From the NCBI GenBank assembly GCA_007570785.1, contig ML661885.1:13070490-13134489 (forward strand): DNA of 64,000 nucleotides, read 5' to 3'. Shown here piece after piece: positions 33,011 to 43,799 of the stretch (the stretch's first letter is position 1; each line of letters starts with the position of its first letter). Below the pieces are notes generated by a model. That model was not told the origin of the DNA. It made no database searches and worked only from the letters and a program-made list of their open reading frames with translations. This stretch comes from Antilocapra americana. Its lineage: Eukaryota > Chordata > Mammalia > Artiodactyla > Antilocapridae. A program made the position numbers and the translations under genes.

Positions 33011-33740
33011 ACTGGGGGCTGCACTTTTCCTTCTCTCAAGAAAACAACAGAGAGCTGTATTGTGATCAGAATCACTGTAAATCCTCTTTTTTAAAAAAGG
33101 CAAATGTAAGTGTCAATTTTTTAAACTCTTGTTTGTAAAAATAACCTGTGGTGTGATGATTCAACATTTATTTAACAAATGGTAATTGAGTGAGGGGTGC
33201 ATGTGTGTGTCTGTGTTGGGTAGGGGATGTCTAAGGCTAACTCAACACGCAGTTACAATTCAGTGCAATATATGCTATTATGTGGAAAATGTGACCTGTT
33301 GTGAGACCACGGGGAGGGGTTGACTAGATAGTTCTTGAAGGTCCAGGGAGGACACCAAAGAAAGACATTTATGAGCTGAAGTCCACAGTGGGAAGGAGAG
33401 GAAAGTTGGTCAATAGAGGAAAGAAGGCAAGAAAGAAGGAGAAAAAGCCTGTGTGAAAGCCTGGAGGCTGGACATACCTGGAGGAATAGAGAAACGGGAA
33501 AATAACTAAACACAGACTTTGGGTTGAGAGTGGGTGATGACAGGAGACAAGGTAGGTCTGCAGGAATGAAGGCACTTGGGGGTTCTGTCTGCCATGTTGG
33601 GAGGTTTAGCTTCCAGGCGCATCATGGGGTTGGCGAACTGTGTTATGTGGGGATGGGCATGATCATGTCGATATTTCAGAAAGTTTACATATTTTTCTGG
33701 CAACCTTGTAAAACTGATTGTTGGAAACACTTTAAAATTA
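33011..33740. other. Gene-free stretch, possibly an ancient repeat
   Basis: 'gattcaacatttatttaac' near 33160 and the purine-rich 33375-33520 resemble the 'ttcattcattc' family described at 25545, but too weakly to assign. Otherwise nothing recognised. Confidence 0.35.
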
Positions 33741-33777
33741 ATCTGGACTGGATATGAATCTATGTTCTATATGATTA
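33741..33777 (+). repeat. MIR head, left of BovB insertion
   Basis: The short MIR-like start (CTGGACTGGATATGAATC) is continued at 34944 after the BovB. Confidence 0.5.
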
Positions 33778-34935
33778 AGTTCAGTTCAGTCACTCAATCA
33801 TGTCTGACTTTTGCGACCCCATGAACTGCAGCACTCCAGACCTTGCTGTCTGTCACCAACTCCCGGAATTTACTCAAGCTCATGTCCATTGAGTCGGTGA
33901 TGCCATCCAACTATCTCATCCTCTGTCGTCCCCTTCTCCTCCTACTTTCAGTCTTTCCCAGCATCAGGGTCTTTTCAAATGAGTCAGCTCTTCACATCAG
34001 GTGGCCAAAGTACTGGAGTTTCAGCTTTAGCATCAGTCCTTTCAATAAATATTCAAGACTGATTTCCTTTAGGATGGACTGGTTGGATCTCCTGTTTTTC
34101 AAGGGACTCTCAAGAGTCTGCTCCAACACCACACTGCAAAAGCATCAATTCTTCTGTGCTCAGCTTTCTTTATAGTCCAACTCTCACATCCATACATGAC
34201 TACTGGAAAAATCATAGCTTTGACTAGACAGATCTTTGTTGGCAAAGTAATGTCTCTGCTTTTTAATATGCTGTCTAGGTTGGTCCTTTCTTCCAAGGAG
34301 CAAGTGTCTTTTAATTTCATGGCTGAAGTCACCATCTGCAGTGATTTTGGAGCCCCCCAAAATAAAGTCAGCTACTGTTTCCACTGTTTCCTCATGTATT
34401 TGCCATGAAGTGATGGGACCAGATGCCATGATCTTAGTTTTCTGAATGCTGAATTTTAATCTAGCTTTTTCACTCTCCTCTTTCACTTTCCTCTAGAGGT
34501 TCTTTAGTTCCTCTTCACTTTCTGCCATAAAGGTGGTGTTATCTGCATATCTGAGGTTATTGATATTTCTCCTAAAAGTCTTGATTGCAGCTTGTGGCTT
34601 CATCCAGCCAGGCATTTCTCATGATGTACTATGCATATAAGTTAAATAAGCAGGGTGACAATATACAGCCTCGACATACTCCTTTCCTGATTTGGAACCA
34701 GTCTGTTGTTCCATGTCCGGTTCTAATTGTTGCTCCTTGACCTGCATACAGATTTCTCAGGAGGCAGGTCAGGTGGTCTGGTATTTCCATCTCTTTACGA
34801 ATTTCCCACAGTTTGTTGTGATCCACACAATCAAAGGCTTTGGCATAGTCAATAAAGCAGAAGTAGATATTTTTCTGGAACTCTCTTGCTTTTTTGATGA
34901 TCCAACAGATACTGGCAATTTGATCTCTGGTTCTG
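33778..34935 (-). pseudogene. BovB LINE, antisense, inserted in a MIR with 8-bp TSD
   Basis: Runs from the 3' end (GTTCAGTTCAGTCACTC) to a 5' truncation in the RT domain. The minus-strand translation includes 'MDHNKLWEIRKEMEIPDHLTCLL' and 'GVCRGCILSPCLFNLYA'. At the catalytic box (about 34536-34552) the codons read Y-A-D-N, so the second catalytic Asp is lost. TATGATTA at 33770-33777 recurs at 34936-34943. Confidence 0.93.
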
Positions 34936-34943
34936 TATGATTA

Positions 34944-35110
34944 GCTGTAAAATTTTTGGCAAATTAATCTTGTGGAATCTCAGTTTCCTCATCTGTAAAA
35001 TAGACATGATAATGTCTGTCTGGCAGGGTGTCTCTGAGGATAAACTTAAGAATTGTATAGAAGAGGCCTGCCTGATCCTGAGGTGAGTGCTCAACGAACT
35101 TTGGCTCCCT
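34944..35110 (+). repeat. MIR SINE, right part
   Basis: GGAATCTCAGTTTCCTCATC, TGTAAAATAGACATGATAAT and GAGTGCTCAACGAA are MIR core and tail. Confidence 0.75.
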
Positions 35111-35207
35111 TCCCTATGAATTTATAATCAATTAGCAAATGATAAAGGTATTTGACACAATGCAGAATCAAACACTTTTTTCATTTGAGAGTGATTATTG
35201 CAGGGGT

Positions 35208-35438
35208 TGGGCTTCTCCAGTGGCTCAGTGGGAAAGAATCCATCTGCAGTGTAGGAAATGCAGGGGACTTGGGTTCGATCCCAGGGTCAGGAAATTCCCC
35301 TGAAAGAGAAAGCAGAAACCTGCTCCAGTATTCTTGCCTCAAGAATCCTATGGACAGAGGAGCCTTGCAAGGTTCAGTCCATAGTGTTGCGAAGAGTCAG
35401 ATACTACAGAGCGACTGAACACACACTCACTAGCATCA
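35208..35438 (+). mobile_element. Bov-tA SINE with 7-bp TSD
   Basis: TGGGCTTCTCCAGTGGCTCAG head, intact B-box GGGTTCGATCCC, complete Bov-A body. CAGGGGT at 35201-35207 recurs at 35439-35445. Confidence 0.92.
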
Positions 35439-35445
35439 CAGGGGT

Positions 35446-36079
35446 AGTTTCTGGAATCCTCTGGACACGATAGAGATCAGACTAGATTTTCCTGCAGCTC
35501 TTTAACCATCTTTGTGGTTCTTTGTAGAATCCTCTCCAGTTTTTTAAAAATTCCTCTTCAGTTGTGGAGACCACAGCTAGATTAGTCAGTGGAGAGAATT
35601 TGTGATTATTAGATCAACACTGTACAGTTGCTCTTGCTGCTGCCTAGCCATATAAACCCAGTCAGCTGGTCCCAGCTGACCAATAGGCTGTGTTCCAGGA
35701 GTTCACTAGTACGTGGGTTGTTTGGAACACAGAAAGCCTTTCCCCATAGAAACAGAATTATAGACAGTGGCTTGTTTCCCAGGCCAGTGTGTAAAAATGC
35801 ACTTACTGCACACACAGCTAAGCCAGGACCCAGTGATAACAGTCACTCAAGCCCTTGACTTGCCTAAGTCCCAGCGGGACTCCTAGTGCCATGGAGCCCT
35901 GAGAACCTCTGAACCCTTGCAACCCCAAGACCTCGGAGGGAGGTAAGAAATGGGCTGACAGCCTTTTCGAAAGCCATAATTTGCAACGCTATTTCAAAGA
36001 ACACTTCTTTGAAGTAGACTTTTACCTGGAATTGGGGCTATTAGCATATAAGCAAGTAATCAGAATTACCTTATGACAA
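35446..36079. other. Repeat-free stretch, nothing recognised
   Basis: No repeat or gene recognised. Moderately GC-rich at 35640-35945, with a CCAAT box (antisense ATTGG) at 35681; no TATA or CpG island accompanies it. Confidence 0.4.
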
Positions 36080-36292
36080 GGGGCTTCCTTGATGACTCAG
36101 ATGGTAAAGTATCCACCTGCAATGCAGGAGACCCAAGTTCAATCCCTGGGTTGGGAAGATCTCCTGGAGAATGGAATGGCTACCCACTCCAGTATTCTTC
36201 CCTGGGGAATTCCATGGACAGAGGAGAATGGTAGGCTACAGCCCACTGGGTTGCAAAGAGTTGGATACTACTGAGCGACTAACATACACACA
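36080..36292 (+). mobile_element. Bov-tA SINE
   Basis: GGGGCTTCCTTGATGACTCAG head, GGAGACCCAAGTTCAATCCC, and ACTACTGAGCGACTAACATAC tail. Confidence 0.93.
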
Positions 36293-36294
36293 CA

Positions 36295-36580
36295 CTCTTT
36301 ATACGCCTACAATATGCTGGACACTTTTCCTAAATACACCTTAATTATCTTTAATACTCATGATACTCTTATAAGAAAAATACTCTTCTCATTTTGCTGG
36401 TGTTTGAGAAGATTTTGCACGGCCCTGGAAGAGGCGGGCAGAAGGTGATGAGAGTGATGTGGAAGCCAGGCATACATGCTAAGCTGAGAGCTTTTCATTG
36501 CACAACACCGCCTCCCAGTGGAATGTGCTTGACACACACCCCAGAGTCACTAAATCAACCACCTATGATCTCCCTTTGAA
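36295..36580 (-). repeat. MIR-like fragment, antisense
   Basis: 'cctacaatatgctggacactttt', TTTAATACTCATGATACTC and CTCATTTTGCTGG fit antisense MIR. The right half is weak. Confidence 0.5.
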
Positions 36581-36589
36581 GTAACAAGT

Positions 36590-36975
36590 TCTTCATTCAT
36601 ACATCCAACAAAGAATCTTTGAGTGCTTCCAAGGAGCGAGGCCTTGGGAACGCAAAATCAAATTAGACTTGGTGCTCTCACAGAGTAGTTGAGAGGAACA
36701 AGTAAAGGAAAGGAAAATGTAAATCAAGGGTTGAAATCTATGAGACAAGAATATGATAAAAAAAAAAAATTACCCAGAAATCCAGAAGAGAAATTAATCA
36801 GACTAGGGTGGTTGTGATGGTAATCCAAAAAGGCTTCCTGGAGAAGATGAGATGAGCTGAGTTTTGAAGAATGAGTTGGAGTTAGATGTAAATCTAATGA
36901 CAAAGGGTTAAAGGATTGTCCTTCTATTCAGAAGGAACAGCATATTTAATGCACAGGGACACTGAACACATCAAA
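36590..36975 (+). repeat. Ancient interspersed repeat ('ttcattcattc..' type)
   Basis: CATTCATACATCCAACAAAG, 'ggccttgggaacgcaaaatc', GGCTTCCTGGAGAAGATGAG, GAGCTGAGTTTTGAAGAATGAG and 'ctattcagaaggaacagcatatttaatgca' follow the family's order. Best-preserved copy here. Confidence 0.5.
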
Positions 36976-36988
36976 AATATGTCAAGCA

Positions 36989-37135
36989 GGGATTTTCCTG
37001 GTGGTTCATTAGCTAAGACTCTCCACTGTCAATGCAGAGAGCCCAGGTTCGGTCTCTGATCAGGGAACTAGATCCCACATGCTGTAACTAAGACCCAAGA
37101 CAGTCAAATAAATAAATGAAAATATAAATATCTTT
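36989..37135 (+). mobile_element. CHR-type SINE with 14-bp TSD
   Basis: GGGATTTTCCTGGTGGTTCA head, AGGTTCGGTCTCTGATCAGG, AACTAGATCCCACATGC and an (AAAT)n tail. AAATATGTCAAGCA (36975-36988) recurs as AAATATGTTAAGCA (37136-37149). Confidence 0.92.
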
Positions 37136-37255
37136 AAATATGTTAAGCATTTCTTTGACCCATCTGATTTGTGATACGTCAGCACCATGCAAACATGGAG
37201 TAGCTGATAATTTACCTGTGGGACAGTAGGCAAGTGAAAATAGCATTTATTATAG

Positions 37256-37401
37256 ATTTTTACAAAAAAAAAAATTATGCATTTGGCTATGCTGGGTCTT
37301 AGTTGAAGCATGCAGGATCTAGTTCCCTGACAAGAGATCAAATCTGGACCCCCTGCATTGGGAGCACAGAGTCTTAGCCACTCGACCACCAGGGAAGTCC
37401 C
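37256..37401 (-). mobile_element. CHR-type SINE, antisense, with 8-bp TSD
   Basis: T/A-rich left end, TGCTGGGTCTTAGTTGAAGC, and antisense head CCACTCGACCACCAGGGAAG. TATTATAG at 37248-37255 and 37402-37409. Confidence 0.92.
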
Positions 37402-37447
37402 TATTATAGCTTTAATTTGCCTTTATTTCATAGTGATGTTTAGATTC

Positions 37448-37484
37448 TTTATATATATATAAGTATATATATATATTTTTTTCC
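37448..37484. repeat. (TA)n microsatellite
   Basis: Two TA runs separated by AAG, followed by a T run. Confidence 0.85.
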
Positions 37485-37559
37485 TGTGAACTGTGTATCT
37501 TTTATTGATTTCTCTATTGGGCATTTTGGTCACTCAAATATTTGATTTGCAAGGAAATG

Positions 37560-38235
37560 AAAACCCTAATTTGAAAAGAAACCTGTACCCATGTTCACTG
37601 CAGCATTATCGACAACAGCCAAGATATGGAAACAAACTGTCCATCACTGGATGAATGGATAAAGAAGCTATGTTACACACACACAGACACAATGGAAAAT
37701 TAAAAAGAAATGCAAAAATAAAAACAGAGGGAAATCTTGCCATTTGTGACACATGGATGGAACCTGAGGGCATAATGTTAAGTGAAAAACATAATGTTAA
37801 GTGAGACAGAGAAAAACAAAGACAGTATGATCTCACTTACATGTGAAATCGAAAATAAAACCAAAAATAAAACCATCTTGAACTCATAGACACCGAAACT
37901 GATAGGTGGTTGCCAGAGGCAGGGGTGGTGAGTGGGCAAAATGGGCGAAGGTAGTTGAAAGCTACAAAGTCCCAGTTATCAAATGTCACTGGGGTAAAAC
38001 ATACAACCTAGTGACCATGGTTAATAATACTGTGCTGTATATTTGAGAGTTGCTGAGAGAATAGATCTTAAAAATTCTCATCGCAAGAAAAAATGTGTAT
38101 CTACATATAGTGATGGATATTAACTAGATTTACTGTGGTGATCATATTGCAATATGTACAAATACTGAATCATTATGTTACAATGTTACACTAATACAAT
38201 GTTACATGTCAATCATACCTCAATTAAAGCATTGA
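37560..38235 (+). mobile_element. L1 LINE 3' end (older subfamily)
   Basis: ACCTGTACCCATGTTCACTGC, 'gatgaatggataaagaagctatg', ACACATGGATGGAACCTGAGG, 'gtatgatctcacttacatgtg', TGGTTGCCAGAGGCAGGGG, and the end 'caatcatacctcaattaaa'. Of the L1MA/B type by its 3' UTR. A short internal duplication of 'aacataatgttaagtg' lies near 37768-37803. Confidence 0.85.
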
Positions 38236-38269
38236 TTTGTAAGAGCTCCTAACTCATTGTATGATCTTT

Positions 38270-38415
38270 GTATCTTTTGATTTTTTTTTAAAAAAATCCT
38301 TTCCTAAAAGCCTTCCCCAACTTGGACTATTTTTTAAAAATTAGGTTCTCTTTTTACCTTCAATTCTTTGATCCAGCTGAAATTTGGTCCAGTCAGTGTA
38401 AGGCATCTGGTAGTG
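38270..38415 (-). mobile_element. L1 fragment, antisense
   Basis: TCCTTTCCTAAAAGCC, GGACTATTTTTTAAAAATTAGG and CTTTGATCCAGCTGAAATTTGG match antisense L1 ORF2-end sequence. Confidence 0.5.
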
Positions 38416-38784
38416 ATGCCACTATATTTCCCATTCTGCCTTGCAGCTTTTTGCCTTCAAGGCTGGGAGCCAGGAGCCAGGCTCCACAGGTGAAGCTGGA
38501 GCAAAGATGGGCTTCCCCTCACGGGATTGGAGTCTAAGAAAGCTGGGGCCATACGTATGGGCTGCAGCTGGGAGGAGGGTAGTCGTTCACTCTGGCAGGA
38601 TGGAGATGAGAGTAACTCAGATCAAGGAGCTGAGAGCAACTCCAGAACCAAGTCTAAGCTGCCTGGTGCCTCTCTACCACATGCCCCCAGCCCCCCGACT
38701 CCATTTCTGTTGAATAAGAAAACTTGGTCTTTGATGCAGGCAGTAATAAACCCGCTACAGGAGAGTGAGCTCACAGAGAGCCAA
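38416..38784. other. Unassigned, moderately GC-rich stretch
   Basis: No repeat family or gene recognised. Contains GGGAGCCAGGAGCCAGGCTCC (short local duplication). Overlapping short open frames have no recognisable domain. Confidence 0.4.
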
Positions 38785-38830
<46 letters not shown>

Positions 38831-38838
38831 GCGCACAC
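38785..38838. repeat. (AC)n microsatellite with GCGC end
   Basis: About twenty AC units, then ACGCACGCGCACACAT. Alternating purine-pyrimidine, hence Z-DNA-prone. Confidence 0.95.
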
Positions 38839-38904
38839 ATCCCTCAACAAAACAAAAAGTTCCAAAGCACAAGATGAAAATTAGCACTAAAGAAACCAAC
38901 ACAT

Positions 38905-39160
38905 GGAAAGGGGGAGAGATAAATTGGGAGACTAAGATTGACATTTATGCACTACTGTATATAAAATAGATAACTATTAAGCTACTGTATAGCCCAGGGA
39001 ACTCTACTCAACACCCTGTAATAATCTGCATGGGTAAAGAATCTTAAAAAAGAGTCAATCTCTGTATATGTATAATGGGTTCACTTTGCTGTACACCTGA
39101 AACCAACACAACATTGCAAATCAACTATATTTCAGTAAAAATTAATTAAAAATAACAATT
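38905..39160 (+). mobile_element. L1 3' UTR fragment
   Basis: GGGGGAGAGATAAATTGGGAG, 'atataaaatagataactatta', TATAGCCCAGGGAACTCTAC, GCTGTACACCTGAAACC and the A-rich tail. Confidence 0.88.
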
Positions 39161-39359
39161 CAATAGGGGTTTAGACCGGAAAATCAAAATGTGTTTTGAA
39201 AATCAATAATTCTATATTTCCAAAGCAAGTGACATTTAAAATTTGTAAAACAGAAAAAAAAACCCAGAAAGTTGACACACTAAACAAGGTAATTTAACTA
39301 CTACGAAAAAAAGAAACAAAAACAAAACACTGGCAGCCTTTCCACCAAAGTCTCTCTTC
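39161..39359. other. AT-rich gap, nothing recognised
   Basis: A-rich sequence between an L1 tail and the L2-like LINE relic. Confidence 0.4.
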
Positions 39360-39581
39360 AGTCTATGAGGGCTTGTCTCATTGTAACTTCAGGTGTACTC
39401 ACTCACTCCCCAGATAACTAAGCCACTTCTCTGCTCCTACCCTCCTCATCTCCATATAGTATTACCCTTCCAATATCCTGAGCACGTCTCCCACCCTCAC
39501 CAACCCCCCAAACCCTTGGCCATTTGAAAACCCCTACGCCCTCTGCCTCATTTGTGAATGCTCCCCTTAGCTTCTTGTTCT
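39360..39581 (+). mobile_element. L2-like LINE relic, left part
   Basis: C/T-rich sequence (CTCCTACCCTCCTCATCTCC, 'ctgcctcatttgtgaatgctcc') that continues after the retroviral retrocopy at 40963. Assignment rests on the right part. Confidence 0.4.
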
Positions 39582-39595
39582 AAACTTAACATGGA
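39582..39595 (+). repeat. Left target-site duplication of the env retrocopy
   Basis: AAACTTAACATGGA, repeated exactly at 40949-40962. Preceded by CT, so the nick site (CT|AAAC) is close to the LINE endonuclease consensus (TT|AAAA). Confidence 0.85.
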
Positions 39596-40948
39596 GACCT
39601 TTACTCCATCAGAGTCTTGGTCCCCATGTCTCTATTCATTTCTCTCTCTCTCTTTCTCTTTTCTCTCTTCCTTTATTTTCTTATCATCGACTCTGTACCC
39701 CCAAGCCCCGGCCCATTAAAGAGCCATAACAAGTGGTGCCCGAACAGGGGCTTGGGAGAGAAGAAAAGAAAAAATCATGGCCGGATCCAGGCAGAGTGAC
39801 ACGGAGCTTATTGAAGCCGATGGATCCAAGGAACTCACATGGACGAAACAACAAAAACCCCAAGAAGAAAAAATTCCTATATGGACCACGGAGACATCAA
39901 GCTTATGATCTCCCCACTTGGGGACAAATAAAAACCCTTACTAATTAAGCTGAAAATCTGATCTTTCAACAGGAAATGCTGCAGAATCCTGAATACATTT
40001 ACCTGACAATGCTCAGTCTGCTTGGCCTGCGTCTCCCACCTGCCCGAGCCAAACTAATTATCCATACTTATTGGGCTTTCTTACCCAACCCCCCCTTTTT
40101 TACTACAGGTAATAAAATAGATGGAGAGAGGACCTATACATATGCCTTTTCCCTGGAACATTAAAGAGCCCTCACACCCCATAGTAGAAGAAAAACTAAT
40201 TAACATTTCTTTAGGTCCTAAAGTCCTTCTTTTGTGCTTAAGCCCTGCAATATTATGCATAAAGTTTAGCTGACAAACCTGGGCTTTCGCCCTGCCTCAC
40301 GTAAAGAACTTTCTGATGCTGCTTGGTTTGTTTACAGCCCTTTCTTTGTCTGTGAACCATGTTTATACTACGGAGACTTTAGGGAAAGAGTTAGGGAAAG
40401 AAGACAGACATATACTCCTGTTTGTTGGGATAAATGTCAAGCCATGTCGGGAAAATCAATATTTGTGGCTAATCATACAATTGCCGATTGGGGACTCCAT
40501 GGTGTATGGCTATGTACCTGCTTGGATGATATTAACAGCACTCAAGTCGTAGGTTACCAACACTATGCTGATATTACTGACACTACGTTAGAATATTATC
40601 ATGACAAATGACTCCTTGGGCTGCTTGACAAGGAATCTCCCCATTGTCCTGGATAAACAGATTGGGCATGAACAATGGGACATCTGTAAACTTGCTAGAA
40701 ACACTGAAAAACTTGGGAGTTGGACTGGACATTTTACAGAAACCAGTAGCTATTTCCTTCACTATAATCAATCCTATTGTACACAGGCCTGTGCTCCACT
40801 TCCTTTTGTTATAGCCATAAGAAATTTACATTCTGTAACTTGTATTAATTGCAAACTATATACTGGTCTTAAGAAATGATTCCCTTTTGATTGTGATTGG
40901 AATTCAACTCAATATTGTGTTACTCCTGTTCAATTTAAATAAATAAAT
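39596..40948 (+). pseudogene. Retrotransposed copy of a spliced class II ERV env transcript
   Basis: Old endogenous retrovirus material, broken and non-functional. Order seen: a pyrimidine-rich R/U5-like leader (39596-39731); a lysine-tRNA primer binding site (39734-39750); a short untranslated leader; a basic env signal-peptide region beginning near 39824 (KKKK cluster, then DLPTWGQIKTL, then a stop); and betaretrovirus-type surface-subunit sequence to about 40935, read in several frames. Stops include TAG at about 40118 and TGA near 40272, 40608 and 40878. No gag, protease, polymerase, transmembrane subunit or 3' LTR is present. A 14-bp duplication and an (AAAT)n tail flank it. That combination fits LINE-mediated copying of a spliced env mRNA rather than proviral integration. 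The 3' end inside the surface region is unexplained (internal polyadenylation or priming). Confidence 0.75.
39734..39750 (+). other. Retroviral primer binding site (tRNA-Lys type)
   Basis: TGGTGCCCGAACAGGGG, close to the complement of the 3' end of tRNA-Lys3, preceded by a 5' LTR-like end (ACA). Places the preceding ~135 bases as R/U5. Confidence 0.85.
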
Positions 40949-40962
40949 AAACTTAACATGGA
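40949..40962 (+). repeat. Right target-site duplication of the env retrocopy
   Basis: Exact copy of 39582-39595, directly after the A-rich tail (AAATAAATAAATAA). Confidence 0.85.
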
Positions 40963-41435
40963 CACCCACCCCCACAGGTCACTGCTACCCAGTCACTCTC
41001 TTCCCAACCCCCCACTCCTTCACCCTGGTACTCCTGAGCCTGAAGCTGTCCTTCTCTTTCCTCATTGATGCTTCCAGGCCATTCCCTTCATCCTGCCTAG
41101 ATTCATCCAGCTTTAACCTCATATCATCAGACTATGTCACACACTATCCACAACCCCTTGGGCCGTATCATCACTTGGTTCAGTAATTGGAGCTCCCAGC
41201 TCACTGTCAGTCTCTTCAAGTTCATTCCTGTCTTGGTTCTCGGTGATTTTTTTAACATACACACTGATGGTCACTTCCGTACCCAGGCCTCTCAGAATCT
41301 TGAGCCTCCCATATCATCTCCCCTTCCCCATCTGCACTTACCTCTGTGGTCATTCTCTAGACTTTCTCAATGCCAGTCACCATGACCCCTCAAGGCACTG
41401 CACTCTCTGAGTGAGACCTCCTGTCTCTCCAGCTC
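40963..41435 (+). mobile_element. L2-like LINE relic, right part (endonuclease motif)
   Basis: A frame over 41134-41385 includes PVLVLGDFFNIHTDG, close to the 'GDFN' box of CR1/L2 endonuclease domains (41228-41272). It has one extra residue and is strongly decayed. CACTCCTTCACCCTGG and 'cttccaggccattcccttcatcctg' fit the same element. Host of the env retrocopy. Confidence 0.5.
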
Positions 41436-41439
41436 ACTT

Positions 41440-43735
41440 TTTAAAACGCTGAAGTGTGTGACATATAACATCATATAGTCACAGGCGTACAACCCAATGA
41501 TTTGTACATTTGTACAATGATATGTATAGCATGATAATATATACATAATCATTTGTATATATCACAAAATGATCACCCCAATAAATCTAGTTAACATCTA
41601 TTACCACACATAGTTACAATTTTTTCCCCTGTGATGAGAACTTTTAAGACTCATTCTTTTAGCAACATTCAAATATACAACACATTATTGTTAACTGTAG
41701 CCACGATGCCGCACATGACATCCCCAGCATGTATTTATTTTGTAACTGGAAGTTTGTACTTTTTGACCCCTTTCATCTATTTCATCCATACCCCATTCTC
41801 CACCTCTGTCTGCTCTCTGCAGCTAATGAACTTGTTTTTTCCCCCCAAGATTCCACATGTGAGTGAGACATGTAAGTCTTTGTCTCTCTCTCTGACTTAT
41901 TTCACTTAGCATAATGTCTTCAAGTTCCATCCATATTGTCCCAAGTGGCAAAATTTCTTCCTGTTTTATGACTGAATAATATTCCATTCATTATTTCTTT
42001 ATCCATTCATTCACTGATGGTCACTTAGTTTGTTTCTGTATCTTGGCTATTTTAAATAATGTAGCAATATACATGGAGGTTCCAGCTCACTTTTCCTAGA
42101 AACTCAACCCCCATCTCTTCACTGCCCCATTCTCCCCCATACCCTGTCTTCTTACACAAGTTAAATTCCATAGTCAAATAGCGTAATTACTCCTTTGATG
42201 TACTGCCAGTTACCAAGGCCCTTTCTCACTTATCCTAGAAATTTAATCATATATTATATATTCTTTTGTGTCTGGCTTCTTTGCTCAATCTTGTATTTAT
42301 GAAATACTTCTTTTTGTTTGAGCAGTTTATTTTCATTTTGTATAGCACCCTATAACATGAATACCACACGACTTATTTCTCCATTATGCACTTGCTTTTG
42401 ACTAGTGCTCCTGTGAACATCCTCCTACCTTTGCTGAGTCACAAGGAATGCAGTTCTTCAGCTTTAATAAGTGATGCTAACTGCTTCATGGTGGTGGTAC
42501 TAATTAATTTGTAATCCCATTTGCAGTGTATTAAAGTTCCAGTGGCTAGCATCCTTTCTTACATTTGTATTGTCAATCCTTTTAACGTTACCCATCCTGG
42601 TGAGATTGTAATTGTGTAACATTGGGATTTTAAATTTGCATTTCTTTGATTAAGGAGGTGAAGCACTTTCATACATATTTATTGGCCATTTGGAGAACAT
42701 GATTGTGAAGTATCTTGCCCATTTTACCAGTGAGTTGTCTGTGTTTTCATGTTGATTTCTACAAGTTCTTCACAGGACTGTGAGTTAAATGTGTTGCAAA
42801 TAACCTCTCCCATTCTTTTGCTTACCCTTTTATTCTCCTGCTCTTTTGATGAATAAGAAGTATTATTTTAGGGAACTCTCATTTATCAATCTTTTCCTCT
42901 GTGGTTAAGAGTCTGTGGTTTTGAGTCCTATTTAAGAAATCTTTTTCTATCCTGAGGTTATGAAGTTAATCTATATTCTCTTCTAGATTTATTTTGTTGC
43001 CTTTCACATTTGAATCTACAAATATTCTGGAATTTTGGTGTGAGGTAGTATTCAGCTTTATTTAATTTTTTTCTATTTGGAAACTGTCTCAGAACTACTT
43101 GTTGAACTGTTACTCTTTGTGACGTATCATACCTTCGTTGGACTTCCCACGTGGTGCAGTTGTTAAGGAATCCACCTGCCAATGCAGGAGACCATTTGAT
43201 CGCTGGGTCAGGAAGATCCCCTAAGGAAGGAAACGGCAATTCACTTCAGTATTATTGCCTGGGAAATCCCATGGACTGAGGAGCCTGGTGGGCTACAGTC
43301 CATGGGGTGGCAAAGAGTTGGACATGACTGAGCAACTGAGCATGAACATACACATATAACTTTGTTGTGAACAGCGAGTATATAGATGTGAGGGTCTGTT
43401 TCTATTTCATTTAATAAGGCTTGTTTTTATAAGAATGTATCCATTTCATTTAAATTTTCAACTGTGCTGCAGTAAAATTGTTCATAACATACTTCTGTCT
43501 TTTGAATGTCTGAAAGATCAATAGTGATATTTCCCTTTTCAATTTGTACATTGGTAATTTGCCTTTTTTCTTTTTAAAATCAGTGTCACTAGAGATTTAT
43601 CAATTTTGTAAGTATTTTCAAAGATCAGTTTTTGGCTTTTCCATTTTAAACTTTCTGTATCCTTATGTTATAAACACAAAGTTGAGCATATGTGTGTCTA
43701 TGTATGTGTCTATCTACCAATATCTAATAGTCTAG
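41440..43735 (-). mobile_element. L1 LINE, antisense, long, with nested Bov-tA
   Basis: 3' end at left (CACAAAATGATCACCCC, TTTGTAACTGGAAGTTTGTAC, CTTATTTCACTTAGCATAATG), then older L1 blocks (TTTGCATTTCTTTGATTAAGG near 42638, TTTGAGTCCTATTTAAG near 42920) and ORF2-region sequence to 43735. May be two L1 copies of different age joined near 42110. Split by the SINE at 43141-43355. Confidence 0.65.
43141..43355 (+). mobile_element. Bov-tA SINE
   Basis: ACTTCCCACGTGGTGCAGTTG head, complete Bov-A body, tail ACATACACATATAA. Flanks ACCTTCGTTG and ACTTTGTTG are a possible imperfect TSD. Confidence 0.9.
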
Positions 43736-43799
43736 GATCAAATGATATAAAGAAAAAAGTATGCTTACATATAAATTAAATGCCTCAGTGGGGTAAAAA

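Noticed and set aside
38622..38840. Minus-strand frame with a long Cys-Val repeat
   Set aside because: It is the translation of the (AC)n/(GT)n microsatellite.
39733..40879. Open frames in the env retrocopy as a domesticated env gene
   Set aside because: The frames are short, in different registers and broken by several stops; no transmembrane subunit or fusion region is present.
41134..41385. Open frame containing VLGDFFNIHTDG as a host gene
   Set aside because: It matches the endonuclease box of L2/CR1 LINEs and sits in a decayed LINE relic, with no splice or promoter support.
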